Shown: piece by piece, positions 27,938 through 37,455 of the stretch
Numbering within the stretch: the stretch's first letter is position 1
Layout of the letters: each line of letters starts with the position of its first letter
Source of the DNA: UBA4408 sp002389785
GTDB lineage: Bacteria; Bacteroidota; Bacteroidia; UBA4408
Direction: 5' to 3'
Length of the DNA: 64,000 bases
Assembly (NCBI GenBank): GCA_035438985.1
Contig: DAORJK010000001.1
Location: 62,001 to 126,000, forward strand
Position numbers and translations under genes: made by a program
Notes under the pieces: generated by a model
Database searches by the model: none
What the model was told of the DNA's origin: nothing
What the model saw: the letters and a program-made list of their open reading frames with translations, nothing else

Positions 27938-29722
27938 TTACATGCGTTCAGGAACCTCTATTCCAAGAAGTTTCATTGAATTTTTAATAACCTGAGCACA
28001 AAATAAACTCAAGTTAATTCTAAATATCCTGGTAGTTGAATCCTCTTCTTTTAGTATAGGAAAATCGTGGTAAAATGAATTGTAATTTTTAACCAATTCA
28101 TATACATAGTTTGCCACAAGAGCAGGACTATACGTTTCGGCAGCTTGATTAATAACGGATGGAAAATCATACACCATTTTTACTAATTCTCGCTCTTTGT
28201 TTTGTATTTCCATTGGCATCTTTAGCGGCTCATTAGCGCTAGCAGCTGCCTTTTTCAACAATGAATTAATACGCGCATAGGTGTACTGAATAAAAGGTCC
28301 GGTGTGCCCATTAAAATCAATCGATTCAGCCGGATTAAAAAGCATTTTCTTTTTAGGGTCCACTTTTAACATAAAATACTTGAGTGCACCCATGCCAATT
28401 GTTCGAAATAAATCATTGGCTTCATCTGAATCAAAATCATCAATTTTACCTAATTCGCGCGTAGTTTTTTCGGCAGTTAAAATCATTTGTTCCATTAAAT
28501 CATCAGCATCTACCACAGTGCCTTCTCTTGATTTCATTTTACCTTCGGGCAATTCAACCATTCCATAACTTAAATGATATAATCCATTCGCCCATGTGTA
28601 GCCTAGCTTTTGTAGTATTAAAAAGAGTACCTTAAAATGATAATCCTGTTCATTCGCAACCACGTAAGCTAAGTTTGAAAAGTGATAGTCGTTTGCGCGT
28701 AAAACAGCAGTACCAATATCTTGAGTAATGTAAACTGAAGTACCGTCACTTCGCAACAAGGTTTTTTCATCTAAACCATCTTTGCTGAGATCAATATAAA
28801 TTGAACCATCCGCACGTTGCTGCATAATTTCTCTTTGAAGCCCATTCAAAACTATTTCTTTGCCGTATAAGTAGGTTTGGGATTCATAATATATTTTATC
28901 AAAATCAACTCCGAGTTTTGCATAGGTAATATCAAATCCATCATACACCCAGCCATTCATTTTATTCCACAAAGCCAATGTTGCTTCATCTCCATCTTCC
29001 CAATCGCGCAACATTTGTTTCACTTCAAGCATCAATGGAGCGTTTTTCTCAGCTTCTTCCTTGGTGAGACCTTGTGCCATTGAATCATTCACTTGCTTTT
29101 TATAGTGCTTATCAAATTCAACGTAGTATTTACCAACTAAGTGATCTCCTTTCATTCCGCTACTTTCAGGAGTTTCACCCGCGCCGTATTTTTTCCAGGC
29201 CAGCATACTTTTGCAGATGTGAATTCCACGATCGTTTACAATATTTACCTTAATTACTTTGTTGCCATTTGCTTTTAATATTTCGCATACTGAATATCCT
29301 AAAAGGCAATTTCTAACATGTCCTAAATGAAGTGGTTTATTAGTATTCGGTCCGCAATATTCCACCATTTGAATCTTAGAACTTTCATTTATGGGAGTAT
29401 ATCCAAAGCTGCTATTCTTATAATTAGAGGTAAAGAATTCCCACCAATATTCATTGGATAATTCCAGGTTCAAAAAACCTTTCACAACATTAAAGGAAGT
29501 GATTTCTTTCATCTCTTTTTGCAACCACTCTCCTATTTTTTGTGCTGTATTTTCGGGTGACAGTTTTGAAGCCTTCACAAAAGGAAACACAACCAATGTA
29601 AAATCACCTACAAATTCTGATTTGGTTTTTTGAACGGCTGCCTGAGCGGGACTAACAGTTATATTAAATAATATAGAAACAGCTTCAGCAATTTTAGAAG
29701 TGATCTGATTTTCAATTTTCAT
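27938..29722 (-). CDS. argS: arginyl-tRNA synthetase
   Basis: Charges tRNA-Arg with arginine. The frame opens at 29746, but I start at the ATG at 29722 (MKIENQITSKIAEA), which gives 594 residues, typical for ArgS, and removes an 8-residue extension unlike the family. The class I HIGH motif appears as EYCGPNTNKPLHLGHVRN; the substitute KMSKS region is KMKSREGTVV; the C-terminal anticodon-binding helices end in the family signature ELLGIEVPERM-like KLLGIEVPERM. Convergent with mlaF, 2 bases apart. It is followed by other arginine genes. Confidence 0.97.
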   Translation of the reverse strand: MKIENQITSKIAEAVSILFNITVSPAQAAVQKTKSEFVGDFTLVVFPFVKASKLSPENTAQKIGEWLQKEMKEITSFNVVKGFLNLELSNEYWWEFFTSNYKNSSFGYTPINESSKIQMVEYCGPNTNKPLHLGHVRNCLLGYSVCEILKANGNKVIKVNIVNDRGIHICKSMLAWKKYGAGETPESSGMKGDHLVGKYYVEFDKHYKKQVNDSMAQGLTKEEAEKNAPLMLEVKQMLRDWEDGDEATLALWNKMNGWVYDGFDITYAKLGVDFDKIYYESQTYLYGKEIVLNGLQREIMQQRADGSIYIDLSKDGLDEKTLLRSDGTSVYITQDIGTAVLRANDYHFSNLAYVVANEQDYHFKVLFLILQKLGYTWANGLYHLSYGMVELPEGKMKSREGTVVDADDLMEQMILTAEKTTRELGKIDDFDSDEANDLFRTIGMGALKYFMLKVDPKKKMLFNPAESIDFNGHTGPFIQYTYARINSLLKKAAASANEPLKMPMEIQNKERELVKMVYDFPSVINQAAETYSPALVANYVYELVKNYNSFYHDFPILKEEDSTTRIFRINLSLFCAQVIKNSMKLLGIEVPERM

Positions 29723-29899
29723 GTATAAACTACTTACAAGTGGCAATGCATATAACTGCCTTTTAATTGTTGAACAAACAAAGTTGATTGAGATGACGCA
29801 AAGAATAATTCAATTTCTTCCTCTGAATTTACTAGTAACTAAACTCTTTTTTTTGAACTAAATTCTACCGAAACTCGCATCAAACAACCAATAATTTTA

Positions 29900-30844
29900 T
29901 TAATTGGTTAATTGTGAAACTACTTTCTGTAGGATTTCAAAAGTATTTTCAGCCATCAAATTTTCCTTGTCTAAGGTTGGATTCACTTCACAAATTTCGA
30001 AACAACATACCTTTTCATTTTGAATCAATCGAACACATAAACTACCTGCTTCCTTTTCGGTAATACCGTTTCTTACCGGAGTACCGGTTCCTTTTGAAAT
30101 AGATGAATCCATGCTATCCACGTCAAAGGAAATATAAATTAAATTACACTGACTCAAGTGCGACAATGCTTCACGGGCAATTTTTTCAACCCCGTTTCGC
30201 TTGACTTCAGCGGTTGTAAATGCTTTTACCTTGTGCTTTTTCAATAAAAAAGATTCTTCGGGTTCAATATCTCGAACACCAATGTAAACAAGGTCTTTAT
30301 AATTTATTTTTGGAGAAATATTTCCTAATTTTTTCAATTTGTTCCAAAGGTCAATCGTGTCTTTATCGGGTTTATTCATTTTGTTCGACACATTGTCTTC
30401 AGATAAACTTATAGCCAAAGGCATACCATGCATGTTGCCGGTAGGTGTAGTAAACGGTGAATGAATGTCCGCATGTGCATCGATCCAAATTACCCCTAAA
30501 CGCTGTTTGGGATAGGCCATACGAATACCGGCAATGGTTCCACCTGCAGTGCTATGATCGCCGGCCAGTACTAAAGGGAAGCCGTTTTTTTTAAGGGTAT
30601 TTGACACTTCAGCTGAAAGTTTTTCATACAGTGATAACACACCTTTTATTCTTTTTGCATAAGGGCTTCCCTGTGTTTCAAACAATAATTGATTTTGGTG
30701 CGGAATTTCAACCGAATCGATTTGTTTAAACAAGGTACTGCCGTAGTCTAAAGCCGCTATTTTAATGGCATCCACACCCAGGCTTGCCCCACGGGTTCCG
30801 GCACCTATTTCAGATTTCACTTCAATAAATTTTAACTTCTTCAT
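29900..30844 (-). CDS. rocF: arginase-family ureohydrolase, probably arginase
   Basis: Hydrolyses arginine to ornithine and urea. The 314-residue ureohydrolase has the binuclear manganese motifs: AGDHSTAGG, VIWIDAHADIHSPF and SFDVDSMDSSISKGTGTP. The loop TTPTGNMHGMPLAIS, with GNMHG after the second motif, is the arginase signature rather than agmatinase. It lies between argS and arginine decarboxylase, so an agmatinase role in polyamine synthesis should not be excluded on context alone. Single gene, divergent from the decarboxylase. Confidence 0.85.
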   Translation of the reverse strand: MKKLKFIEVKSEIGAGTRGASLGVDAIKIAALDYGSTLFKQIDSVEIPHQNQLLFETQGSPYAKRIKGVLSLYEKLSAEVSNTLKKNGFPLVLAGDHSTAGGTIAGIRMAYPKQRLGVIWIDAHADIHSPFTTPTGNMHGMPLAISLSEDNVSNKMNKPDKDTIDLWNKLKKLGNISPKINYKDLVYIGVRDIEPEESFLLKKHKVKAFTTAEVKRNGVEKIAREALSHLSQCNLIYISFDVDSMDSSISKGTGTPVRNGITEKEAGSLCVRLIQNEKVCCFEICEVNPTLDKENLMAENTFEILQKVVSQLTN

Positions 30845-30944
30845 ATAATTTAATAATTAGACATCCACGACTCAAAAATAAATCAAAAAAATACTAATAA
30901 TAATTGCATTTTTACACACCCAAATCTAAAATGGCAATCATCAC

Positions 30945-32336
30945 ATGCAAAGCAAGTATAGCGATTTAATTCATCAAACATTTGACTTTCCACAAGAACC
31001 TTTTAAGGTTGTGGACGATGAACTTTATTTTAATGATATTCCTTTAATGGAAATCATTAAAAAATACGGTACCCCGTTAAAAATCTCCTACCTGCCTAAA
31101 ATAAGTTCGCAAATTCAAAAAGCGAAAAGACTTTTTAATGTTGCCATTGCCAAAGCCGATTACAAAGGAACTTATAGTTATTGCTACTGTACCAAAAGTT
31201 CGCACTTTTCGTTTGTTCTTGATGAAGCATTAAAAAACAATGTTCACCTCGAAACCTCTTCTGCTTTTGATATACCCATAATTAAAAATTTATACCAAAA
31301 TCAAAAGATAAACAAAGATACATTTATTATTTGTAACGGCTACAAACGCCCTACTTACACACAATACATTGCTGAATTAATTAATGATGGTTTTAAGAAT
31401 GTGATTCCTGTTCTGGATAATAAAAATGAAATATTGGCTTATGAAAAATCTGTAAAAGGCAAGTGTAAACTAGGAATTCGCATCGCTGCCGAAGAAGAAC
31501 CCAATTATGAATTTTATACCTCGAGATTAGGTATTCGCTATAAAGACATTCTTGATTTTTACGTCCAAAAAATAAAGCCGAATGCAAAATTTGAATTAAA
31601 AATGCTTCACTTTTTTGTAAATAAAGGCATTCGGGATACTTCTTATTATTGGACCGAACTAACTAAATGTATAAATGTATACTGCGAATTAAAAAAAGTT
31701 TGTCCCGAACTCGATTCACTCGATATAGGCGGTGGATTTCCAATTAAAACTTCATTGAGCTTTGATTACGATTACGAATACATGGCCGAACAAATTGTTC
31801 AACACATTAAAAAAATATGTGAAGAAAAAGAAGTTGCTGAGCCCAATATTTTTACTGAGTTTGGAAGCTTTACTGTTGGTGAAAGTGGTGCTGTGCTTTA
31901 TTCTACTGTAGAACAAAAACAGCAAAACGACAGTGAGATTTGGAACATGATTGATAGTTCATTTATCACCACTTTGCCCGATACCTGGGGTATTAAACAA
32001 CGCTTTATTTTATTAGCAATTAATAATTGGGATAAAGATTATGAGCGCGTTAATTTGGGTGGACTTACTTGCGACGGCGATGATTATTACAATGCCGAAT
32101 CTAACGTTAATCAGATTTTTTTACCAAAGCTTGAAAAGAAAAATACTCAATACCTTGGTTTTTTTCATACCGGCGCTTACCAGGAATCAATTGGCGGCTA
32201 TGGAGGAATTCAACATTGCTTAATACCTGCTCCAAAACATGTAATTGTTGATTTGGATGAAAATGGTGAAATCATTACTCGACTTTTTGCCAAAGAACAA
32301 AGTTATAAATCGATGCTTAAAATTTTAGGCTATTAG
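30945..32336 (+). CDS. speA: arginine decarboxylase (biosynthetic, class IV PLP fold)
   Basis: Decarboxylates arginine to agmatine for polyamine synthesis. The 463-residue length matches the compact decarboxylases of Bacteroidota, not the ~630-residue E. coli SpeA. An alanine-racemase-like barrel is seen: the PLP lysine lies in YSYCYCTKSSHFSF, followed by VHLETSSAFDIP; SLDIGGGFP and TEFGSFTVG give the phosphate-binding and glycine-rich segments; and the C-terminal catalytic Cys region is NLGGLTCDGDDYYN. Divergent from arginase. Substrate specificity (Arg versus Lys/Orn/DAP) is inferred from family and context. Confidence 0.88.
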   Translation: MQSKYSDLIHQTFDFPQEPFKVVDDELYFNDIPLMEIIKKYGTPLKISYLPKISSQIQKAKRLFNVAIAKADYKGTYSYCYCTKSSHFSFVLDEALKNNVHLETSSAFDIPIIKNLYQNQKINKDTFIICNGYKRPTYTQYIAELINDGFKNVIPVLDNKNEILAYEKSVKGKCKLGIRIAAEEEPNYEFYTSRLGIRYKDILDFYVQKIKPNAKFELKMLHFFVNKGIRDTSYYWTELTKCINVYCELKKVCPELDSLDIGGGFPIKTSLSFDYDYEYMAEQIVQHIKKICEEKEVAEPNIFTEFGSFTVGESGAVLYSTVEQKQQNDSEIWNMIDSSFITTLPDTWGIKQRFILLAINNWDKDYERVNLGGLTCDGDDYYNAESNVNQIFLPKLEKKNTQYLGFFHTGAYQESIGGYGGIQHCLIPAPKHVIVDLDENGEIITRLFAKEQSYKSMLKILGY

Positions 32337-32353
32337 ATGAGCGTTTCAATGAT

Positions 32354-32977
32354 ATGATTCTGGCTATTGGATATTTAGCTTCTGCATTTTTAGCTTATTC
32401 ACTCATAGTAAGCAATGCACTTCGCTTTCGCTGGCTCAACATTGCCGGTTGTTTGCTATTTATCACTTATGGTTTTTTAATTGATGCTTTTCCGGTGATG
32501 CTGGCAAATAGTATTTTATTTTTTATTAACCTGTATCAATTATTCATTCTTTTAAAAAGCAAAGAGACCTTTGAATTGCTTCCCTTTGAGTCGGAAGGAA
32601 TATTGGTACAACGTTTTGTTGAATTTTATGCAAGCGATATAGAGCAATTTTTTCCAGGTTTCAAATTTAGCAACGAAGCCAATAAACTTTCCTTTGTTGT
32701 ATTGCGTGATTTAGTTATTGCCAATGTTTTTGTTGCTACAATTAATGAACAGGGTGAAGCAAAAGTTAAACTTAACTATACCGTGAAACATTACCGCGAT
32801 TATAAAGTTGGTCGCTTTATTTTTGAACGAGAAAAAGAATTTTTACAATCAAGAGGTGTCAAAAAAATTGTGTACGAGGGCATGCAAAACAAGCAGCACC
32901 TACGATTTTTGAAAGTAATGGGATTTGAAGAATGTGACAAAAACGGCCAACATCGAATGTGTAAAACATTGCTTTAG
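32354..32977 (+). CDS. YgjV-like inner membrane protein with a cytoplasmic GNAT-like C-terminal part
   Basis: A 207-residue protein. The first ~70 residues contain two or three membrane spans with FRWLNIAGCLLFITYGFLID and ANSILFFINLYQLF, a pattern of YgjV-family proteins. Residues 85-207 are soluble and end in QNKQHLRFLKVMGFEECDK, which resembles the C-terminal strand/helix of an acetyltransferase (GNAT) fold, but no acetyl-CoA loop is obvious. It starts 17 bases after the arginine decarboxylase and probably shares its mRNA. Function unknown. Confidence 0.65.
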   Translation: MILAIGYLASAFLAYSLIVSNALRFRWLNIAGCLLFITYGFLIDAFPVMLANSILFFINLYQLFILLKSKETFELLPFESEGILVQRFVEFYASDIEQFFPGFKFSNEANKLSFVVLRDLVIANVFVATINEQGEAKVKLNYTVKHYRDYKVGRFIFEREKEFLQSRGVKKIVYEGMQNKQHLRFLKVMGFEECDKNGQHRMCKTLL

Positions 32978-33116
32978 TCAGTGCTTTTTAATTGTTAAAA
33001 GGTCTGTTTAAAACTTTCATCGACCAACTATCTATGCTGGTTATTTTCTTCCTAGTATTGAATTCGAAACGTAGATAGAAGTAAGGGTGAAGACATTAGA
33101 CTAATAAATCAAATTC

Positions 33117-33809
33117 ATGAGGTTTCGAATTCTTTACATTTCTATACTGACCATTTTGGCGTTACTAATTATGCTGATTGGTTGCAACACGTTTACAACC
33201 GGCAAAATTTCAGAAGGAACAATTGAATATGCAGTAAGCTATCCGCCTACCAAAAAAGATAATTTTATGACCAGTTTGCTGCCGGCAACTATCAATTATA
33301 ATTTTAAAAACAATGAGGCAAGTGTTGATTTAGAAATAAGCATGGGCATTGTAACTACCTCATTAATTGCTAATTTAAATAAAAAACAAGTAACACAAAC
33401 CCTTACAGTCATGGGTAAGAAATATGCTGTAATTTTAGATACTGTAGGAGTCGAAAAATTGATACAGAAAGAGCCTAAACGAAAAATAACTTTTTTACCA
33501 GATAAAAAAACTATTGCAGGTTATAATTGCTTGAAAGCAAGAGTCGATTTTGAAACGGATACTATTCCCGATTTTGATGTTTATTATACGAATGACATAA
33601 ATATTGAAACTCCAAATTGGAGCTCACCTTTTAGAGAAATAAAAGGGGTTTTGATGGAATTTAGAATTCAAAAATACGGTGTTGATATGATTTTAACTGC
33701 TAAAAATGTAATTAAAAAGGAGATTGAAGAAGGTCATTTTGAATTAAGTCCTGATTTTAAGATTATCACCATTGAAGAAATGGACAAAATGTTTGAAGAC
33801 ATGAATTGA
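33117..33809 (+). CDS. lipoprotein of unknown function (DUF4412-like)
   Basis: A 230-residue lipoprotein with lipobox MLIGC (Cys23). The mature protein is beta-rich, with EGTIEYAVSYPPTKKDN, KKTIAGYNCLKARVDFET and PDFDVYYTNDINIETP, a layout seen in DUF4412/GLPGLI-type periplasmic proteins that share a LolA-like fold. The C-terminal LSPDFKIITIEEMDKMF is acidic. Single gene with a terminator. Possible role in outer-membrane lipid or metal handling is speculation. Confidence 0.6.
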   Translation: MRFRILYISILTILALLIMLIGCNTFTTGKISEGTIEYAVSYPPTKKDNFMTSLLPATINYNFKNNEASVDLEISMGIVTTSLIANLNKKQVTQTLTVMGKKYAVILDTVGVEKLIQKEPKRKITFLPDKKTIAGYNCLKARVDFETDTIPDFDVYYTNDINIETPNWSSPFREIKGVLMEFRIQKYGVDMILTAKNVIKKEIEEGHFELSPDFKIITIEEMDKMFEDMN

Positions 33810-33828
33810 TTGGTTTAGAATACAAGTT

Positions 33829-33865
33829 AAAAAGGCACATCAGTCAACGATGTGCCTTTTTGTTT
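33829..33865 (+). terminator. terminator after the DUF4412-like lipoprotein gene
   Basis: Perfect 13-bp stem AAAAAGGCACATC (33829-33841) / GATGTGCCTTTTT (33849-33861), 7-base loop, ending in T-rich sequence. It lies 20 bases after the stop. Confidence 0.88.
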
Positions 33866-33984
33866 ATACTAATACAGTCCATTTTACGTTATTAAATTTT
33901 GACTGTTGAAAACAAAATTTATTCTTTTCAAGAAAGCAAAAAAATATTCTGCACTTTTATTCAATTAAAAAGCAACATACCACA

Positions 33985-36591
33985 ATGGCAGAAGCGAAAG
34001 AAAAAGCAGCCAAAAACACTCCTCCGGCACAGGAGGAAAATAGTGAAAGTAAAAAAACTAAAAAGTTAAAAAAGGAGGAAGTAATAGCCAGTACTTCATC
34101 AACCTCTTCTTTAAAATCGTTTGTTCGATTCTTAAAGGATGAACGTACTCATCGGGTAACCGGTTTAGCACTTTTGCTTTTTTCACTATACCTCTTTATA
34201 GCACAACTATCGTATATTTTCACTTGGCAAAACGACCAGGACAAGGTAATGGGTTCATGGTGGCAATTGCTAACCAATAGTGAATTAAAGGTTGAAAATT
34301 GGTTAGGGAAAATGGGAGCTATCGTTTCACATCAGTTTATTTATAACTGGTTTGGGATATCTTCATTTATTTTTTGCTATGTATTTTTTTTAGCCGGAAT
34401 ACGCATTTCGCTAAAAAAGAGAATAGTGCCCTTTCGAAAATCATTGCGGATATCATTTTTTGCTTTGTTATGGATTTCGGTAACTTGTTCCTTTATTTTT
34501 ACGAATCCTGCTTACCTTTATTTGGGCGGTAGTTTTGGTTATTTTAGCAATCTATGGTTGACTAGCATTTTAGGAACAATTGGAGCGGGTTTATTTATTG
34601 TAGCTTGTGCGGTTGCCTTTTTAATTGTAAGCAATAGTTTAACCTTTACTCCAAAAATTAAATCAGTAGAAGCTGCAAATACCAATGAACCCAAAATTAC
34701 TACTGAATTACAAAATAATCTGCCTGAAACCGAAGCAGAACCTGAACCAATCAATGTACATAAAAACATTGTAGAACGCATTAAGAACAAAAAGAATGCG
34801 CCTAAAATTGAAACCGAATTTACTTTTTCATCAACAGGATTAATTCCCGAAATTACGGATGTGCCGAATAAAGATTTTTTGGAATTAAATCTTGATGAGA
34901 AAGACAATTCACATCCTGTATCACAGCAAAAACAGGTAGTTGAAGAATTAACAATGGAAGTTGTGGTACCTGAACCTAGCCCAACCGTTGAAAATTCAGT
35001 TGCAGAAGTTCCATTTGTAGTAGAAGAAAAACCTAGCACCACGAATGAAGAAATTACTGCCGAATCCATCATTGCAGAACTTCCACTCGAAGACTATGAC
35101 CCAACACTGGAATTATCTTCTTTTCAGTTTCCTCCAGTTGAATTGCTCGAAAAACATGGGAGCGATACCATCACCATCAATAACGAAGAACTACAGGCAA
35201 ACAAAAATAAAATTCTTGAAACGCTTAAGAATTACAGTATCGACATTGAAAAAATAAAAGCAACCATTGGCCCAACGGTTACCTTATATGAAATAATTCC
35301 AGCAGCAGGCGTGCGCATATCGAAAATTAAAAATCTCGAAGATGACATTGCGCTGAGTTTGTCAGCCCTTGGTATTCGTATTATTGCGCCTATTCCGGGA
35401 AAAGGAACGATTGGTATTGAAGTTCCGAATCAAAAGCCCGAAACGGTTTCGATGCGCTCCATCATTGATTCAGATAAATTTAAAAACAGCAGTTTCGATT
35501 TACCTATCGCCTTAGGAAAAACCATCAGTAATGATATATTTATTACCGATTTAGCAAAAATGCCGCATTTACTGATGGCAGGAGCAACCGGACAAGGAAA
35601 ATCAGTTGGTTTAAATGCTATTTTGGTTTCGTTACTTTACAAAAAGCATCCATCACAGTTGAAATTTGTATTGGTTGATCCCAAAAAAGTGGAATTAACT
35701 CTGTTTAATACGATTGAACGACATTATCTTGCAAAGCTTCCAGACTCGGCTGAATCTATTATTACCGATACCAAAAAGGTTATCAATACCTTAAATTCGC
35801 TCTGTATAGAAATGGATCAGCGCTATGATTTATTGAAAGATGCGGCAGTTAGAAACTTGAAGGAATACAATGCCAAATTTATTTCCCGAAAACTACTTCC
35901 AACCAATGGACATAAATTTTTGCCTTACATTGTTTTGGTAGTAGATGAGTTTGCCGATTTAATCATGACCGCAGGAAAAGAAGTTGAAACACCCATTGCT
36001 CGACTTGCCCAATTAGCCAGAGCAATAGGTATTCACTTAATTATTGCGACACAGCGCCCATCCGTGAATATAATTACAGGTACCATTAAAGCCAATTTCC
36101 CTGCCCGTATTGCTTTTAGGGTAAGTTCAAAAATAGATAGCCGCACTATTCTTGATTCAGGAGGTGCCGACCAGTTAATTGGTCGTGGGGATATGTTGTT
36201 AAGCACCGGAAATGACTTAATACGCATACAATGTGCATTTGTGGATACACCGGAAGTAGATAAGATAACTGAATTTATTGGTTCACAACGTGGCTATCCT
36301 GATGCCTTCTTACTACCTGAATACATTGATGAAACAGCCAGCGGCAGCAATGAAGATTTTGACCCATCGGAGCGAGATGCACTATTTGCTGAAGCTGCGA
36401 AGCTTATAGTTCAACATCAACAAGGAAGCACTTCGCTCATTCAACGGCGCTTAAAGTTAGGTTATAATCGAGCTGGACGAATCATTGATCAACTCGAAGC
36501 TGCTGGTGTAATTGGACCTTTTGAGGGAAGTAAGGCACGACAGGTATTAATTCGCGATGAAAATAGTTTGGAACAATTATTGAATCCTTAA
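33985..36591 (+). CDS. ftsK: DNA translocase FtsK
   Basis: Septum-anchored DNA pump for chromosome segregation. In 868 residues: a charged cytoplasmic N-terminus, four membrane spans (about 55-75, 110-130, 150-170, 185-215), an acidic Pro/Glu linker (about 220-375), and the motor domain: ATGQGKSVGLNA (Walker A, about 533) and LVVDEFADLIM (Walker B). The C-terminal gamma winged helix, QRRLKLGYNRAGRIIDQLEA, would read orienting sequences. It is followed 90 bases later by the LolA-like gene, a frequent neighbour in this phylum. Confidence 0.95.
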   Translation: MAEAKEKAAKNTPPAQEENSESKKTKKLKKEEVIASTSSTSSLKSFVRFLKDERTHRVTGLALLLFSLYLFIAQLSYIFTWQNDQDKVMGSWWQLLTNSELKVENWLGKMGAIVSHQFIYNWFGISSFIFCYVFFLAGIRISLKKRIVPFRKSLRISFFALLWISVTCSFIFTNPAYLYLGGSFGYFSNLWLTSILGTIGAGLFIVACAVAFLIVSNSLTFTPKIKSVEAANTNEPKITTELQNNLPETEAEPEPINVHKNIVERIKNKKNAPKIETEFTFSSTGLIPEITDVPNKDFLELNLDEKDNSHPVSQQKQVVEELTMEVVVPEPSPTVENSVAEVPFVVEEKPSTTNEEITAESIIAELPLEDYDPTLELSSFQFPPVELLEKHGSDTITINNEELQANKNKILETLKNYSIDIEKIKATIGPTVTLYEIIPAAGVRISKIKNLEDDIALSLSALGIRIIAPIPGKGTIGIEVPNQKPETVSMRSIIDSDKFKNSSFDLPIALGKTISNDIFITDLAKMPHLLMAGATGQGKSVGLNAILVSLLYKKHPSQLKFVLVDPKKVELTLFNTIERHYLAKLPDSAESIITDTKKVINTLNSLCIEMDQRYDLLKDAAVRNLKEYNAKFISRKLLPTNGHKFLPYIVLVVDEFADLIMTAGKEVETPIARLAQLARAIGIHLIIATQRPSVNIITGTIKANFPARIAFRVSSKIDSRTILDSGGADQLIGRGDMLLSTGNDLIRIQCAFVDTPEVDKITEFIGSQRGYPDAFLLPEYIDETASGSNEDFDPSERDALFAEAAKLIVQHQQGSTSLIQRRLKLGYNRAGRIIDQLEAAGVIGPFEGSKARQVLIRDENSLEQLLNP

Positions 36592-36681
36592 CTTCGCATT
36601 TTTATTTTGTGAATGTGTAATTCACATACTTATAAATGAGTAGTAGTTAATGTACATAAATCGATTTACAAACCTCTTCCT

Positions 36682-37356
36682 ATGTTAAAAAAAATTACCC
36701 TTGTCATCGTTGCGATTCATTTGCTTTCAGCACCTTTTTCTGCCTCTGCGCAAGTTGACGAAAAAGCAAAGAAAATTCTGGATGAGTTAAGCGCAAAAAC
36801 CAAAGCTTTTACATCGATCATTGCTAATTTCTCCTATACCATCGAAAACAAAACCGAGAAAACAACTGAAACACAAGAAGGGAAAATTACCATTAAAGGA
36901 AAAAAGTACCGACTTGAAATAGCCGATCAAATTATTTTAAACGACACAAAATTTAGCTATACCATCTTAAAAGATGCGAAAGAAATTCAAAAAAATTTAG
37001 CAACGAATGTAGGAGGAAAATCGGGTGAAGATATAAATCCAAGCAACATATTTACCATGTATGAAAATGGTTTTAAATATCAGTTTGTAAAGGAAGAAAA
37101 ACAAAAATCTGGCACTGTACACCAAGTAATTAAATTATTTCCTACCGAAGCTAAAAAACGAAATTTTCATACCGTATTGCTTACGATAGATAAAGTTAAA
37201 AAGCAAATTGTATCCATAAAAATTTTAGGGAAAGATGGTAATGACATGACCTATAACGTGAAAAAATTTGTTACCAATACCAAAGTGGATGATACTGTTT
37301 TTGCTTTCAACAGTAAAAACTATCCAGGGTATGAAGAAATTGATTTAACGCAGTAA
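36682..37356 (+). CDS. lolA: LolA-family outer-membrane lipoprotein carrier-like protein
   Basis: A 224-residue periplasmic protein with a signal peptide (ITLVIVAIHLLSAPFSASA, cleavage near residue 24). The mature domain shows LolA-like features: KTKAFTSIIANFSYTIEN, EGKITIKGKKYRLEI, and late strands ending FAFNSKNYPGYEEIDL. Probable role: escorting lipoproteins from the inner to the outer membrane. No LolB is expected in Bacteroidota. Placed after ftsK, probably same operon. Confidence 0.8.
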   Translation: MLKKITLVIVAIHLLSAPFSASAQVDEKAKKILDELSAKTKAFTSIIANFSYTIENKTEKTTETQEGKITIKGKKYRLEIADQIILNDTKFSYTILKDAKEIQKNLATNVGGKSGEDINPSNIFTMYENGFKYQFVKEEKQKSGTVHQVIKLFPTEAKKRNFHTVLLTIDKVKKQIVSIKILGKDGNDMTYNVKKFVTNTKVDDTVFAFNSKNYPGYEEIDLTQ

Positions 37357-37455
37357 ATTTAGTACGTAGCATCGTATATAAAGAAAGGCAAAAGATCCTT
37401 TTGTTTTTCATTTCAAAAGATTTACTATCTTCACTTTCAACTGCCTTAATACTAT

